From: an uncultured Clostridia bacterium
Lineage (GTDB): Bacteria; Bacillota; Clostridia; Christensenellales; CAG-314
Direction of reading: 5' to 3'
DNA: 8,983 nucleotides
Assembly (NCBI GenBank): GCA_934294965.1
Contig: CAKRAM010000129.1
Location: forward strand, 1 to 8,983
The notes beneath the pieces are model-generated. The model was not told where the DNA came from. It saw only the letters and a program-made list of their open reading frames with translations, and did no database searches. The position numbers and the translations under genes were made by a program. Of this stretch, positions 1 to 6,377 are shown in pieces (the first letter of the stretch is position 1; every line of letters starts with the position of its first letter).

Positions 1-1434
1 CTAATCGTTTCCATAGTGCTGCTTTCGGTGATGCTGGGCGTTTTCCTTTGTTCGCTGTACGGCTGCATCGTTTTGCCGCCAACCAACACGTCGGATACGT
101 CCGAGTCGGTCAGGTTGTTGTCGGATATGATAGACTACTTCAAAACCTACTATTATAACGACAACATAACCGAAGAGCAGTGGACGGAAGCGGTGGAAAA
201 GGCAGGCACGGCAATTTTGGAAACCGTCGGCGACAAGTATTGCTCGCTCATGAGTCCGCAAACTTACTACGACTACATGAATCCGGAGTCCACATCCGTC
301 GGCACGGATAGCGGCAAATTGTTCGGATTCCAGTACAGTTTAATTTCGTCGGTCGGCTTGTATGTTTCCTCGGTGGTAACGGACAGCGCGGCTTACGGAA
401 ATTTGCAAGCCGAGGACTTGGTGCTGAAACTCACAGACGCCAAAGACGCGAACGGCAATGCGCTCACAGTGGACGGAAAAGATTATTCCACAATTTTGCT
501 TGCGGACTACGCAACCACCAACGATGCGGCGCAAGTGTTATCCCACGTAAATTCGGCAACTTTCCACGTTTTGCGCGGCGGCGAAATTTTCACCGTACCC
601 ATTACACGCGCGGCTATCGATTTTGTAAATTCCGAGTATCCGTTTGAATACGTGGAGTTCTTCTTCGGCAAGGATTGTACCAACGTTTCTACGGAAGTTA
701 CGGCAACTCGCGGATATACCACCTATCAGGACCGTTGCTTGGACAAATTGCCTTCGGACACAGGCTATATCCGTATCGTGCAGTTTATGTACAGCGGTTC
801 CAGCGACGTTTTGGATGAATTTACCAAGGCAATGCAACTGTTCAAACAACGCGGACTAAAACGTTTGGTTTTGGACGTAAAAGGCAACCCCGGCGGCAGA
901 GTGGATTACGTTTGCCAAATTGCGGCAATGCTTCTGGACGACTTTAACCTCACTTCCGAGCAAAAAGCATTGGTCACAAGCGGAAACAAACTGCTAATCA
1001 CCAAAATGGTACCCAAAGACGCTTCTCAAATCGAGTCCGAGTACCACGCGCCGACGTATAAAAACTTTTTTGCAGTTCCCACCGACGGAAAATGCAACAT
1101 CGTCATTTGGACGGACGGCAACTCGGCTTCGGCAAGCGAATTGCTTACCGGTGCGCTTACGGACTACGGCACGGCTGTGCAAATGGGAACAAAAACCTAC
1201 GGCAAGGGCATTGCGCAAACAATCGTTCCGCTCACGGGACACCGTGGCACGGTTGTAAAACGTAACGGAGAACTCAGCACGGCAAGTTGGGCAATCTATT
1301 TCACCTTTGCGCGCTACTATTCGCCGCTCGGCACAAACATTCACGGCACGGGCTACACTCCGACAGGCGAGTTTAATAACCTAAAAACTTACAGCCAATT
1401 GTGGCAAGCCACGCTCAACTATTGGAACAAGTAA
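1..1434 (+). CDS. S41 family (C-terminal processing) serine peptidase, 5' end cut by window
   Basis: Peptidase of the CtpA/CtpB/Prc type, which cleaves extracytoplasmic or membrane-near substrates close to their C-termini. The frame is open to base 1. The first residues form a hydrophobic segment (LIVSIVLLSVMLGVFLCSLYGC) without a basic n-region or a ribosome site, so the true start probably lies upstream. The segment is a membrane anchor, or possibly a lipoprotein signal (LYGC is an imperfect lipobox). Counting from the GTG at 16, residues 100-200 fit a degenerate PDZ region. LVLDVKGNPGG (284-294) is the S41 core strand. GNSASASE carries the likely nucleophile Ser372, GTKTYGKG the general base Lys397, and Gln401 follows four residues later, the Ser-Lys-Gln spacing of CtpB. 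The catalytic site therefore looks intact. The gene ends at TAA 1432-1434, followed by a hairpin terminator. The physiological substrate cannot be told from the sequence. Confidence 0.88.
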   Translation, partial: LIVSIVLLSVMLGVFLCSLYGCIVLPPTNTSDTSESVRLLSDMIDYFKTYYYNDNITEEQWTEAVEKAGTAILETVGDKYCSLMSPQTYYDYMNPESTSVGTDSGKLFGFQYSLISSVGLYVSSVVTDSAAYGNLQAEDLVLKLTDAKDANGNALTVDGKDYSTILLADYATTNDAAQVLSHVNSATFHVLRGGEIFTVPITRAAIDFVNSEYPFEYVEFFFGKDCTNVSTEVTATRGYTTYQDRCLDKLPSDTGYIRIVQFMYSGSSDVLDEFTKAMQLFKQRGLKRLVLDVKGNPGGRVDYVCQIAAMLLDDFNLTSEQKALVTSGNKLLITKMVPKDASQIESEYHAPTYKNFFAVPTDGKCNIVIWTDGNSASASELLTGALTDYGTAVQMGTKTYGKGIAQTIVPLTGHRGTVVKRNGELSTASWAIYFTFARYYSPLGTNIHGTGYTPTGEFNNLKTYSQLWQATLNYWNK

Positions 1435-1488
1435 GTTGCTTCCTATCGGCAAACGCAAAATTTTAAGTTTGAATAAACCAATATAACC

Positions 1489-1530
1489 AAACAAAAATGA
1501 GTTCGGCATTACGTCGAACTCATTTTGTTT
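1489..1530 (+). terminator. Hairpin terminator after the S41 peptidase
   Basis: An A/T-flanked inverted repeat: an arm ending AAAATGAGTTCG (to 1505) pairs with CGAACTCATTTT (1515-1526) across a 9-nt loop, with one bulged A near the base. The right side ends TTTTGTTT. It lies 55 bp after the peptidase stop and fits a Rho-independent terminator. The A-rich left flank means it could also act on the minus strand. Confidence 0.75.
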
Positions 1531-1536
1531 ACAATT

Positions 1537-1820
1537 TAGGCAGTGGCAACAGCGCCGGAACACGTTTTAATGACTTCACGACTATTTGCGTTCCCCGCGG
1601 GCATACAGTCCGTGTTTTGTTGTTTGCTGTACGTCACAACCGCACCTTCCCCGCGCTAGTCGTGCAACACTTCGGCACGCTTACAACTGTAATGCGCTTT
1701 GTGTGACGGCAAGCGTAAATGAAACGCAATACCACCTCTCGAAATGCGACGGTAAACAACAAAACAGAGCAATCAAAAAAAACTCTTGTGTTTCAGCCAC
1801 ACAAAGCACAAAAGTTCAAT
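1537..1820. repeat. Mosaic intergenic repeat, copy 1
   Basis: Gene-free stretch between the peptidase terminator and the minus-strand 108-aa gene. Three segments recur at 8067-8380. GGCAGTGGCAACAGCG with the following TTCACGACTATTTG (1539-1588) matches 8331-8377. The stretch from the GTGCAACACTTCGGCAC run to GCGCTTTGTGTGAC (about 1662-1707) matches 8181-8227. CCACACAAAGCAC with AAGTTCAA (1797-1819) matches 8294-8316. The GTGTGAC and inverted CACAC cores face each other about 90 bp apart. CACGACTA (1577-1584) also has an exact inverted partner, TAGTCGTG (1657-1664). Short ORFs crossing it have no ribosome site or recognisable product. Confidence 0.6.
1775..1806 (-). terminator. Likely terminator of the 108-aa minus-strand gene
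   Basis: Read on the minus strand, CTTTGTGT pairs with ACACAAG across a short GGCTGAA loop with one bulge, and the hairpin is followed by GAG and a run of eight T (A run at 1775-1782). It begins 16 bp after the stop codon of the 108-aa gene. The left arm is the repeat core itself (inverse of CACACAAAG), so the repeat appears to double as terminator here. Confidence 0.5.
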
Positions 1821-1821
1821 T

Positions 1822-2148
1822 TCAAAGCCTCAGCAGTTGTTCCAGCAGTGCAGAAAGCCGCTGTTTTTGTTCGCTGTTTAGTAGTGGCATAATGCGGTTA
1901 GCAAACGCCGTCAGTTGCTTGTTTGTAAGTTGTCCGCTTGCCTTTTGTTCTATCACGTTGTTCACAATATCTTTAACAAGTTGTCCTTCGCCCTCTTTTT
2001 GATATTTTGCGGCAAGTGCCTTCATTTCGGCAACACGCTCCTCGTAGGTTTTTTGTTGATTTTCCTCGTTCGTTTCCTGTTGCTTGGTTTGCGGTTCGGT
2101 ATACTGCTTGCGTTGATCTACAAAAATATTTCTCGGATCTCTGTTCAT
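1822..2148 (-). CDS. Unrecognised small protein, 108 aa, helical and Q/E/K-rich
   Basis: I do not recognise the family. The gene is supported by a textbook ribosome site, AAAGGAG (2161-2155) six bases before ATG at 2148, by its own promoter region and by a terminator-like hairpin after the stop. Residues 1-45 are very hydrophilic (Q, E, K, N; MNRDPRNIFVDQRKQYTEP at the N-terminus). Residues 50-108 look like amphipathic helices, ending in a Leu-rich stretch (IMPLLNSEQKQRLSALLEQL). There are no cysteines, signal peptide or membrane segment, so the protein is probably soluble and cytoplasmic, and an oligomer or adaptor is possible. It is divergently transcribed from the 132-aa gene across a shared palindrome, so the two may be co-expressed. 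Function unknown. Confidence 0.75.
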   Translation of the reverse strand: MNRDPRNIFVDQRKQYTEPQTKQQETNEENQQKTYEERVAEMKALAAKYQKEGEGQLVKDIVNNVIEQKASGQLTNKQLTAFANRIMPLLNSEQKQRLSALLEQLLRL

Positions 2149-2187
2149 TTTGTTCTCCTTTCAAATTTGCGTTTTGTGTTACTATTC

Positions 2188-2207
2188 ATTATATGTCGGC
2201 ATATAAT
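2188..2207. promoter_or_regulatory. Palindromic bidirectional promoter core
   Basis: ATTATATG-TCGG-CATATAAT is a perfect 8-bp inverted repeat with a 4-bp centre. Its right arm gives TATAAT on plus (2202-2207) and its left arm gives TATAAT on minus (2193-2188). Each box lies upstream of a gene with a strong Shine-Dalgarno sequence: minus ATG at 2148, plus TTG at 2256. The -35 regions are poor (TTACTA on plus at 17-bp spacing). Either the promoters are weak or activated, or the palindrome also binds a dimeric regulator. Confidence 0.6.
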
Positions 2208-2255
2208 GTATCGATAACTTCACGGCGGTCTTTATTTTTTGCGGAGGTAAAAATT

Positions 2256-2654
2256 TTGGATTTGTCTACTATTGCGCTGATTGTGTTGGTGTGGAAAATG
2301 GCAACAACTTCCAATTGCGGCGGCAAAACCCTGCCAACGGATGTCCTCGGCGGTTTGCTGTCGGACGAAACCAAATCGCTCATCGACGGCGTTCAAACGC
2401 TTGCCGATTCTTCGTCGAGTGCGCAGGACAAAACGGGAGCGGTGATTAACCTCATTTCCAATCCGTCGGTGATGAACGCCGTGCAAAAGGTTTTCGGCAG
2501 TCAAAGCGGTGAGCCTCAAACCAACGAGGAAGGCTATGTTTTTCCGCCTCGTTCCAAGGAAAGCCAAGAGTTTTTCCGCCCGATCAAAGATGTTTGCGGC
2601 AGTGAAGTGACCGACAGGCTTTGCAAATTTTACGACAACCACTATGTAAAATAA
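2256..2654 (+). CDS. Unrecognised small protein, 132 aa, N-terminal hydrophobic segment
   Basis: No family recognised. The frame is open far upstream, but GGAGG at 2243-2247 lies 8 bases before a TTG codon at 2256, which I take as the start. The next candidate, ATG at 2298, has no ribosome site. From TTG the protein begins with a short hydrophobic run (LSTIALIVLVW) followed by TTSNCGG, which resembles a weak signal or lipoprotein sequence or a short anchor, although the charge pattern is poor. Residues 30-80 are probably helical (LLSDETKSLIDGVQTLADS; INLISNPSVMNAVQKVFG), followed by a Pro-rich linker and a C-terminal part with two Cys (DVCGSEVTDRLCKFYDN). The gene ends in an intrinsic terminator 12 bp later. 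It shares a divergent promoter with the 108-aa gene. Confidence 0.65.
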   Translation: MDLSTIALIVLVWKMATTSNCGGKTLPTDVLGGLLSDETKSLIDGVQTLADSSSSAQDKTGAVINLISNPSVMNAVQKVFGSQSGEPQTNEEGYVFPPRSKESQEFFRPIKDVCGSEVTDRLCKFYDNHYVK

Positions 2655-2666
2655 ATTTGACGTTTG

Positions 2667-2702
2667 TCCGTAAACGGCGCAAGTCGTTTGCGGATTTTTT
2701 TT
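2667..2702 (+). terminator. Intrinsic terminator of the 132-aa gene
   Basis: TCCGTAAACG (2667-2676) pairs with CGTTTGCGGA (2685-2694), with one T-G wobble and an 8-nt loop, followed directly by eight T (2695-2702). This is a canonical Rho-independent terminator. Confidence 0.9.
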
Positions 2703-2981
2703 GCGTATTCACAAGCCGCAACCCGTTTTTAGTTCACAACCGCACGGGCTGTGCGGATTTTGCCGTGCTTTGTGTGACAAAAAAACAAAAGTTATCCTTT
2801 GTGATTTCTGTTTAATAGTTAAATGTTTCAGAGAACATTACCTATTTTATGGAAAAACACACCGTAACACACAGTGAATTGCAGTTATATGTTCGGCGAT
2901 TTTCACACAGTTCACAAACGCAAAGCGCACTTTTTATGTCGCTTTACTTGTATATGTGCGTTTTTATTTTAATTTTTCCGT
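2703..2981. other. Gene-free intergenic stretch with a partial repeat (copy 2)
   Basis: The left half carries a reduced copy of the repeat family: TTCACAACCGCAC (2733-2745) and GTGCTTTGTGTGAC (2765-2778). Between them is a small perfect hairpin, CCGCAC-GGGCT-GTGCGG (2740-2756), followed by ATTTT. No inverted partner of the core is seen. The right half is A/T-rich and includes CGCAC and GTGCG arms with a T run before the desulfurase stop. I see no convincing terminator for the minus-strand gene. An 86-codon ORF from 2849 has no ribosome site and overlaps the desulfurase gene, so it is not called. Confidence 0.5.
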
Positions 2982-4115
2982 CTACAAACCGCGCTTTGCT
3001 ATGTGTTCCACCGCATTCAGCAAACAAAAACAATCTTGTTTTGTGGTTGCGTAGGATACCGAAGCACGCACTGCTCCCTGACTGTCCGTACCCCAAAATT
3101 TGTGCATAAGCGGTGCGCAGTGCAATCCGCCGCGCGTAACAACGTCAAACTTTTCCGACAGGCAATCGGCAACGGCGTTGCTGTCGGTGTTGCCGACGTC
3201 AAACGCCACAATTCCGCTTCGGTTTGCTTTGCTTAACAGTTTCACGTTCGGTATGCTTTTCAGTCCTGCCAAAATCAGCGCCTGCATTGCTTGTATCGTT
3301 TCGCCACGTCTTTTCCAGTCGGATAGCCAAGCATCTATTCCCGCGCCCATGGATACTATCGCCGGGCAGGGCAGCGTGCCGGGTTCAAAGCCGTCCGGAA
3401 AGGTTGTCGGCTGGTAAACGTTTTGGCTTTCCGTCCCCGTTCCTCCAAAGATCACGGGTTTAAGGGCAACCTTGTCGGAAACGACCAACACCCCCGCGCC
3501 TTGCAGTCCGTGCAGTCCTTTGTGTGCGCCGAAAGCCGCCATCGATACACCGCACTTGTTCATATCCAAAGGGAAATATCCCATACTTTGCGCACAGTCG
3601 ACCAAAAACAAAAGGTTGCGGCGCTTTGCCACAAGTCCTATTTCCTGCAAGTTTTGTGCTTTTCCGGTAACGTTGGAAGCGTGGCTCACGCACACAAGGT
3701 AAGTGTCCTCACGCAGTGCGTTTTCGATACTTTGTGCGGATATGTTCCCTTCTTCGTCGGGGGTTACCACGCTAATGTCCACAATTCCCTTTTTGAACAG
3801 TTGCATAACCGGGCGCAAAACCGAGTTATGTTCGGTTGCGGTTATAACCACGTGTCCCTTTTTTGCCGTACCCAAAATTGCCAAATTGAGGGCGTCGGTG
3901 CAACCGTGTGTAAAAATCACCCTGTCCGCGCCGTATCCGTCCACCAAAAGGGAAATTTTGCAGCGAATATCGTACAAAATTTTGGATAGTTCCAGTGCGC
4001 GCTTTCCCCCTCCGCGATTGGGATTGACAGAGTAGTTCAAAATGCAGTTGTTTACGGCGTCCAGCACCGTTTGCGGCTTGTGATTTGTTGTTGCGGCATT
4101 GTCCAAGTAAATCAT
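2982..4115 (-). CDS. Cysteine desulfurase family protein (class V aminotransferase, EF2568-like)
   Basis: PLP enzyme of aminotransferase fold type I, expected to abstract sulfur (or selenium) from cysteine (or selenocysteine) and pass it to a carrier; cytoplasmic. Full length at 377 aa. It begins with MIYLDNAAT, the usual opening of this family. His96 (ATEHNS) should stack on PLP and Asp173 (VDCAQS) should bind the pyridine nitrogen. Lys199 (GAHKG) is the Schiff-base lysine and Cys333 (RGGLHCAPL) the persulfide cysteine, followed by GAVRASVSYATT, which contains the substrate-binding Arg. The RGGLHCAPL..HK..GT pattern points to the TIGR01977/EF2568 subfamily rather than housekeeping IscS or SufS, from family knowledge and not from a search. 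The ATG at 4115 has only a weak GGTGA upstream, and a TATACT box lies at 4147-4142. The divergent neighbour is a Se/S-carrier-like gene, a sensible partner. Confidence 0.9.
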   Translation of the reverse strand: MIYLDNAATTNHKPQTVLDAVNNCILNYSVNPNRGGGKRALELSKILYDIRCKISLLVDGYGADRVIFTHGCTDALNLAILGTAKKGHVVITATEHNSVLRPVMQLFKKGIVDISVVTPDEEGNISAQSIENALREDTYLVCVSHASNVTGKAQNLQEIGLVAKRRNLLFLVDCAQSMGYFPLDMNKCGVSMAAFGAHKGLHGLQGAGVLVVSDKVALKPVIFGGTGTESQNVYQPTTFPDGFEPGTLPCPAIVSMGAGIDAWLSDWKRRGETIQAMQALILAGLKSIPNVKLLSKANRSGIVAFDVGNTDSNAVADCLSEKFDVVTRGGLHCAPLMHKFWGTDSQGAVRASVSYATTKQDCFCLLNAVEHIAKRGL

Positions 4116-4141
4116 AGTATCACCGATCAGGTAAATTTCGT

Positions 4142-4147
4142 AGTATA
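4142..4147 (-). promoter_or_regulatory. Possible -10 box of the desulfurase gene
   Basis: TATACT on the minus strand, placing the start of transcription about 20 bases before the ATG at 4115. There is no good -35 at the normal distance. No matching promoter for the divergent plus-strand gene was clear in the same 146-bp gap. Confidence 0.3.
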
Positions 4148-4261
4148 TTCTATGGGAAAATCCTTTGCATATACGTAGTTATTATGTAGCGCAAGCTAAA
4201 CGCAGGCAACTCTGGGCAAACAAACAACCGATTTTTTGCGAGTACATAGGAGGGCAATATC

Positions 4262-4513
4262 GTGCAATATGTAGTAGCGGTGTATCGTTCCAGAAATGTT
4301 TCCATAAGGGTGTATAACTATCTCATCCAAAACGGCGAAACCTGCTCGCTTGTTTCCACGCCGCGCGCGGTTGGCGTAGGGTGTGGCATGTCGGTCAAAA
4401 CGACGGTTGTAGCAGTGCAAAAATTCCGTGCCGAGTTGTCGTCGGCGCAGTCTTTTGTCGGGTTTTACTTGGTGCAAAATACAATCCGAGGCAGTTTTGT
4501 CAGTAGGTTGTAA
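4262..4513 (+). CDS. DUF3343 / putative Se/S carrier-like protein
   Basis: Small (83 aa) soluble protein resembling the Pfam Se_S_carrier (DUF3343) family, proposed to carry sulfur or selenium between a desulfurase and acceptor enzymes. The visible signature is the N-terminal strand YVVAVYRSRN, a helix, then SLVSTPRAVGVGCGMSVK, where Cys41 in the GCG-like turn is the likely persulfide carrier. Cys28 is a second candidate. The start is GTG at 4262, chosen because AGGAGG (4248-4253) lies 8 bases before it. The length matches the family. It diverges from the cysteine desulfurase gene, and the two families are often neighbours in clostridial genomes, which supports both calls. The gene ends at TAA 4511-4513, and the nth promoter begins 20 bp later. 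Confidence 0.75.
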   Translation: MQYVVAVYRSRNVSIRVYNYLIQNGETCSLVSTPRAVGVGCGMSVKTTVVAVQKFRAELSSAQSFVGFYLVQNTIRGSFVSRL

Positions 4514-4533
4514 AACTACTATCGTCAAACGGA

Positions 4534-4562
4534 TTTACAAAAATTGCATCGGCGTGTATAAT
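4534..4562 (+). promoter_or_regulatory. Strong promoter of nth, predicts a nearly leaderless mRNA
   Basis: TTTACA (4534-4539), 17-bp spacer, TATAAT (4557-4562): 5/6 and 6/6 matches to the housekeeping consensus at ideal spacing. Transcription should begin around 4568-4571, essentially at the nth ATG (4571). No Shine-Dalgarno sequence is present before that ATG. Confidence 0.8.
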
Positions 4563-4570
4563 AATATATT

Positions 4571-5227
4571 ATGCAAATCAAAATCAGTGCCGAGCAAGCC
4601 CAAACCAACGCTCGGATAATGGAAACGCTGGCAAAGGATTTTCCCAATCCTAAAAGCGAACTGCATTTCAATAGTGTGTACGAACTGCTCGTTGCCGTGA
4701 TACTGTCGGCGCAATGCACCGATAAGCGCGTAAATCAAGTTGCGCCGTCGCTGTTTGCCCTTGCCGATACGCCCGAGCAAATGGCGAATCTTCCTATTGA
4801 GCAAATCGAAAACGCCATCAAGCCCTGCGGTTTTTACCACAACAAGGCAAAATTCATCAAGCAATCGGCAAAGGACATCGTGGAGCGTTTCGGCGGACAA
4901 GTTCCCTGCACGATAGAGGAACTTCGTACCTTGGACGGCGTCGGTCGAAAAACCGCCAACGTGGTGTACGCAGTCGGCTTCGGCGGACAAGCCATAGCGG
5001 TGGATACTCACGTATTTCGCGTGGCAAACAGGCTGGGACTAGCCTCGGCAAAAACCGTCACCGAAACGGAAAATCAACTTATGCAGGCAATTCCGCAAAC
5101 TATGTGGGCGGACGGTCATCACTATTTGTTGTTGCACGGAAGGTACGTTTGCAAAGCGCAACGCCCGCTGTGCCAAAATTGTTCGGTGCAAAGTTTGTGC
5201 AAGTACTACAAGGAACAAAATTTATGA
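4571..5227 (+). CDS. nth: Endonuclease III (DNA glycosylase / AP lyase)
   Basis: Base-excision repair enzyme that removes oxidised pyrimidines and cleaves the abasic site. It has 218 aa, close to family length. Residues 31-51 (LHFNSVYELLVAVILSAQCTD) match the conserved N-terminal domain. The helix-hairpin-helix is LDGVGRKTANVV (121-132), with catalytic Lys127. Catalytic Asp145 lies in VDTHVFR. The C-terminal [4Fe-4S] loop is complete, C-X6-C-X2-C-X5-C at Cys194, 201, 204 and 210. The ATG at 4571 gives about 8-10 residues before the E. coli start. The next Met (residue 17) would cut into the first helix and also lacks a ribosome site. Hence the leaderless start is favoured. It is the first gene of an apparent nth-oxidoreductase-obg operon, and its stop TGA overlaps the next ATG. 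Confidence 0.95.
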   Translation: MQIKISAEQAQTNARIMETLAKDFPNPKSELHFNSVYELLVAVILSAQCTDKRVNQVAPSLFALADTPEQMANLPIEQIENAIKPCGFYHNKAKFIKQSAKDIVERFGGQVPCTIEELRTLDGVGRKTANVVYAVGFGGQAIAVDTHVFRVANRLGLASAKTVTETENQLMQAIPQTMWADGHHYLLLHGRYVCKAQRPLCQNCSVQSLCKYYKEQNL

Positions 5228-6375
5228 ACAAGGAAATTTTGCTTGCCGAGTGCAACAAGTGTTTGGGCTGCAAAAAACCCATCTGTCAAGCCGCTTGCCC
5301 GGCAAATACCAACGTGCCTAAGGTCATCGAGGCGGCAAAAAACGGAGATTACTGCCAAGCAATGCAAATCGTCGGGCATCCGTTCGGAGCGGTTTGCGGC
5401 TACGTTTGTCCGCACGAACTTCAATGCAAGGGCGCGTGCGTTTTGAATAAAAAAGGCACACCCGTATGCTGCGGAAATGTGGAAATTCAAGTGTTCGAGC
5501 AGGGCTATGTTCCGCAAAAAATCGACAATGCGCTTCACGGCGTTTCGGTTGCCGTTGTAGGCGGGGGCGTTTCCGGCATAACCATGGCGGAACTGTGCTA
5601 TTCTCACGGGGCAGCGGTAACGTTGTTTGAGGCGGATGAACTGCTTCACACCCTAAAAAGCATACCGGATTTTCGCTTGCCAAGGTCGGTCATCGCAAAT
5701 GCGGAAAACAGCCTGTCGCACACAAACGTAACGGTAAAAAAGCAATTTGTAACCGAGCAGGACATTGCGGATTTGTCCCAAAAGTTCGACGCGGTGTACC
5801 TGTCTTTCGGCGCAACCGTGCCTCGCAAGTTGGGCGTTGTCGGGGATGATTTTGCAACCACTGCGGACGAATTTTTGCGCAGCAATCGTTTCGGCAACGT
5901 GATTGTCGTCGGCGGCGGAAACACTGCAATGGATTGCGCTCGGCTCAATGTCAAGCGCGGCGGCAAATCCACCATTTTGTATAGACGTGCAATTGCTCAA
6001 ATGCCGGCATACAAAAAGGAAATCGACGCGGCCATGGCGGACGGCGTAAATTTCGTTTGCGCTTCGGCTCCCGTTTCGGTGCAAAAGGACAAAAATAACC
6101 TTGTCGTAACCTACGTAAACACGGTTTTCGACGGCAGAAACAGCCTGTCGCTCGGCACCGACCAACAATCGGCAAAGTGCGACGTTTTGGTGTCCGCGGT
6201 CGGCAACGCTTTGTCGGTAACAATCGGTGGCAAACGCTTGTCGGCAAACGAAAACGGACTTATTTTCGGCAACGTGTACGGCGGCGGAGACGCAATCGGC
6301 GGAAGTTTGGTTGCAACTGCAGTAGGTAACGCAAAAACCGCATTTGCGGCAATACTAAATAGATTCGGGAGGTAA
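5224..6375 (+). CDS. GltD/NfnB-like Fe-S flavoprotein oxidoreductase (FAD, NAD(P)H)
   Basis: Predicted cytoplasmic NAD(P)H-dependent FAD oxidoreductase, related to the glutamate synthase small subunit and NADH-dependent ferredoxin-NADP oxidoreductase beta subunit. The start is ATG 5224, overlapping the nth stop as ATGA, with AAGGA at 5210-5214. An upstream in-frame extension lies inside nth and is not used. Residues 10-83 form a Cys-rich Fe-S domain (CNKCLGCKKPICQAACP; AVCGYVCPHELQCKGAC). VAVVGGGVSGITMAE (109-123) is the FAD dinucleotide fold and IPDFRLP (147-153) a GltD-family motif. VIVVGGGNTAMDCAR (226-240) with YRR (253-255) should bind the nicotinamide cofactor, and GGGDAIGG (353-360) is the terminal FAD motif. 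At 383 aa it is shorter than GltD (about 450-500). No GltB or NfnA partner gene is in the window, so the electron acceptor is unknown. Confidence 0.85.
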   Translation: MNKEILLAECNKCLGCKKPICQAACPANTNVPKVIEAAKNGDYCQAMQIVGHPFGAVCGYVCPHELQCKGACVLNKKGTPVCCGNVEIQVFEQGYVPQKIDNALHGVSVAVVGGGVSGITMAELCYSHGAAVTLFEADELLHTLKSIPDFRLPRSVIANAENSLSHTNVTVKKQFVTEQDIADLSQKFDAVYLSFGATVPRKLGVVGDDFATTADEFLRSNRFGNVIVVGGGNTAMDCARLNVKRGGKSTILYRRAIAQMPAYKKEIDAAMADGVNFVCASAPVSVQKDKNNLVVTYVNTVFDGRNSLSLGTDQQSAKCDVLVSAVGNALSVTIGGKRLSANENGLIFGNVYGGGDAIGGSLVATAVGNAKTAFAAILNRFGR

Positions 6376-6377
6376 AA

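Noticed and set aside
1586..2002. 138-codon plus-strand ORF across repeat copy 1
   Set aside because: It runs through the repeat and antisense to the supported 108-aa gene, with low-complexity Ser/Cys composition and no ribosome site.
2007..2255. N-terminal extension of the 132-aa protein
   Set aside because: It would run antisense through the 108-aa gene and across the palindromic promoter. GGAGG before TTG 2256 marks a better start.
2849..3109. 86-codon plus-strand ORF with a hydrophobic middle
   Set aside because: It has no ribosome site, overlaps the 3' end of the well-supported desulfurase gene on the other strand, and its hydrophobic stretch comes from an A/T-rich spacer.
5104..5223. 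N-terminal extension of the flavoprotein
   Set aside because: It lies inside nth in another frame. ATG 5224 with AAGGA and the ATGA overlap gives the expected family N-terminus.
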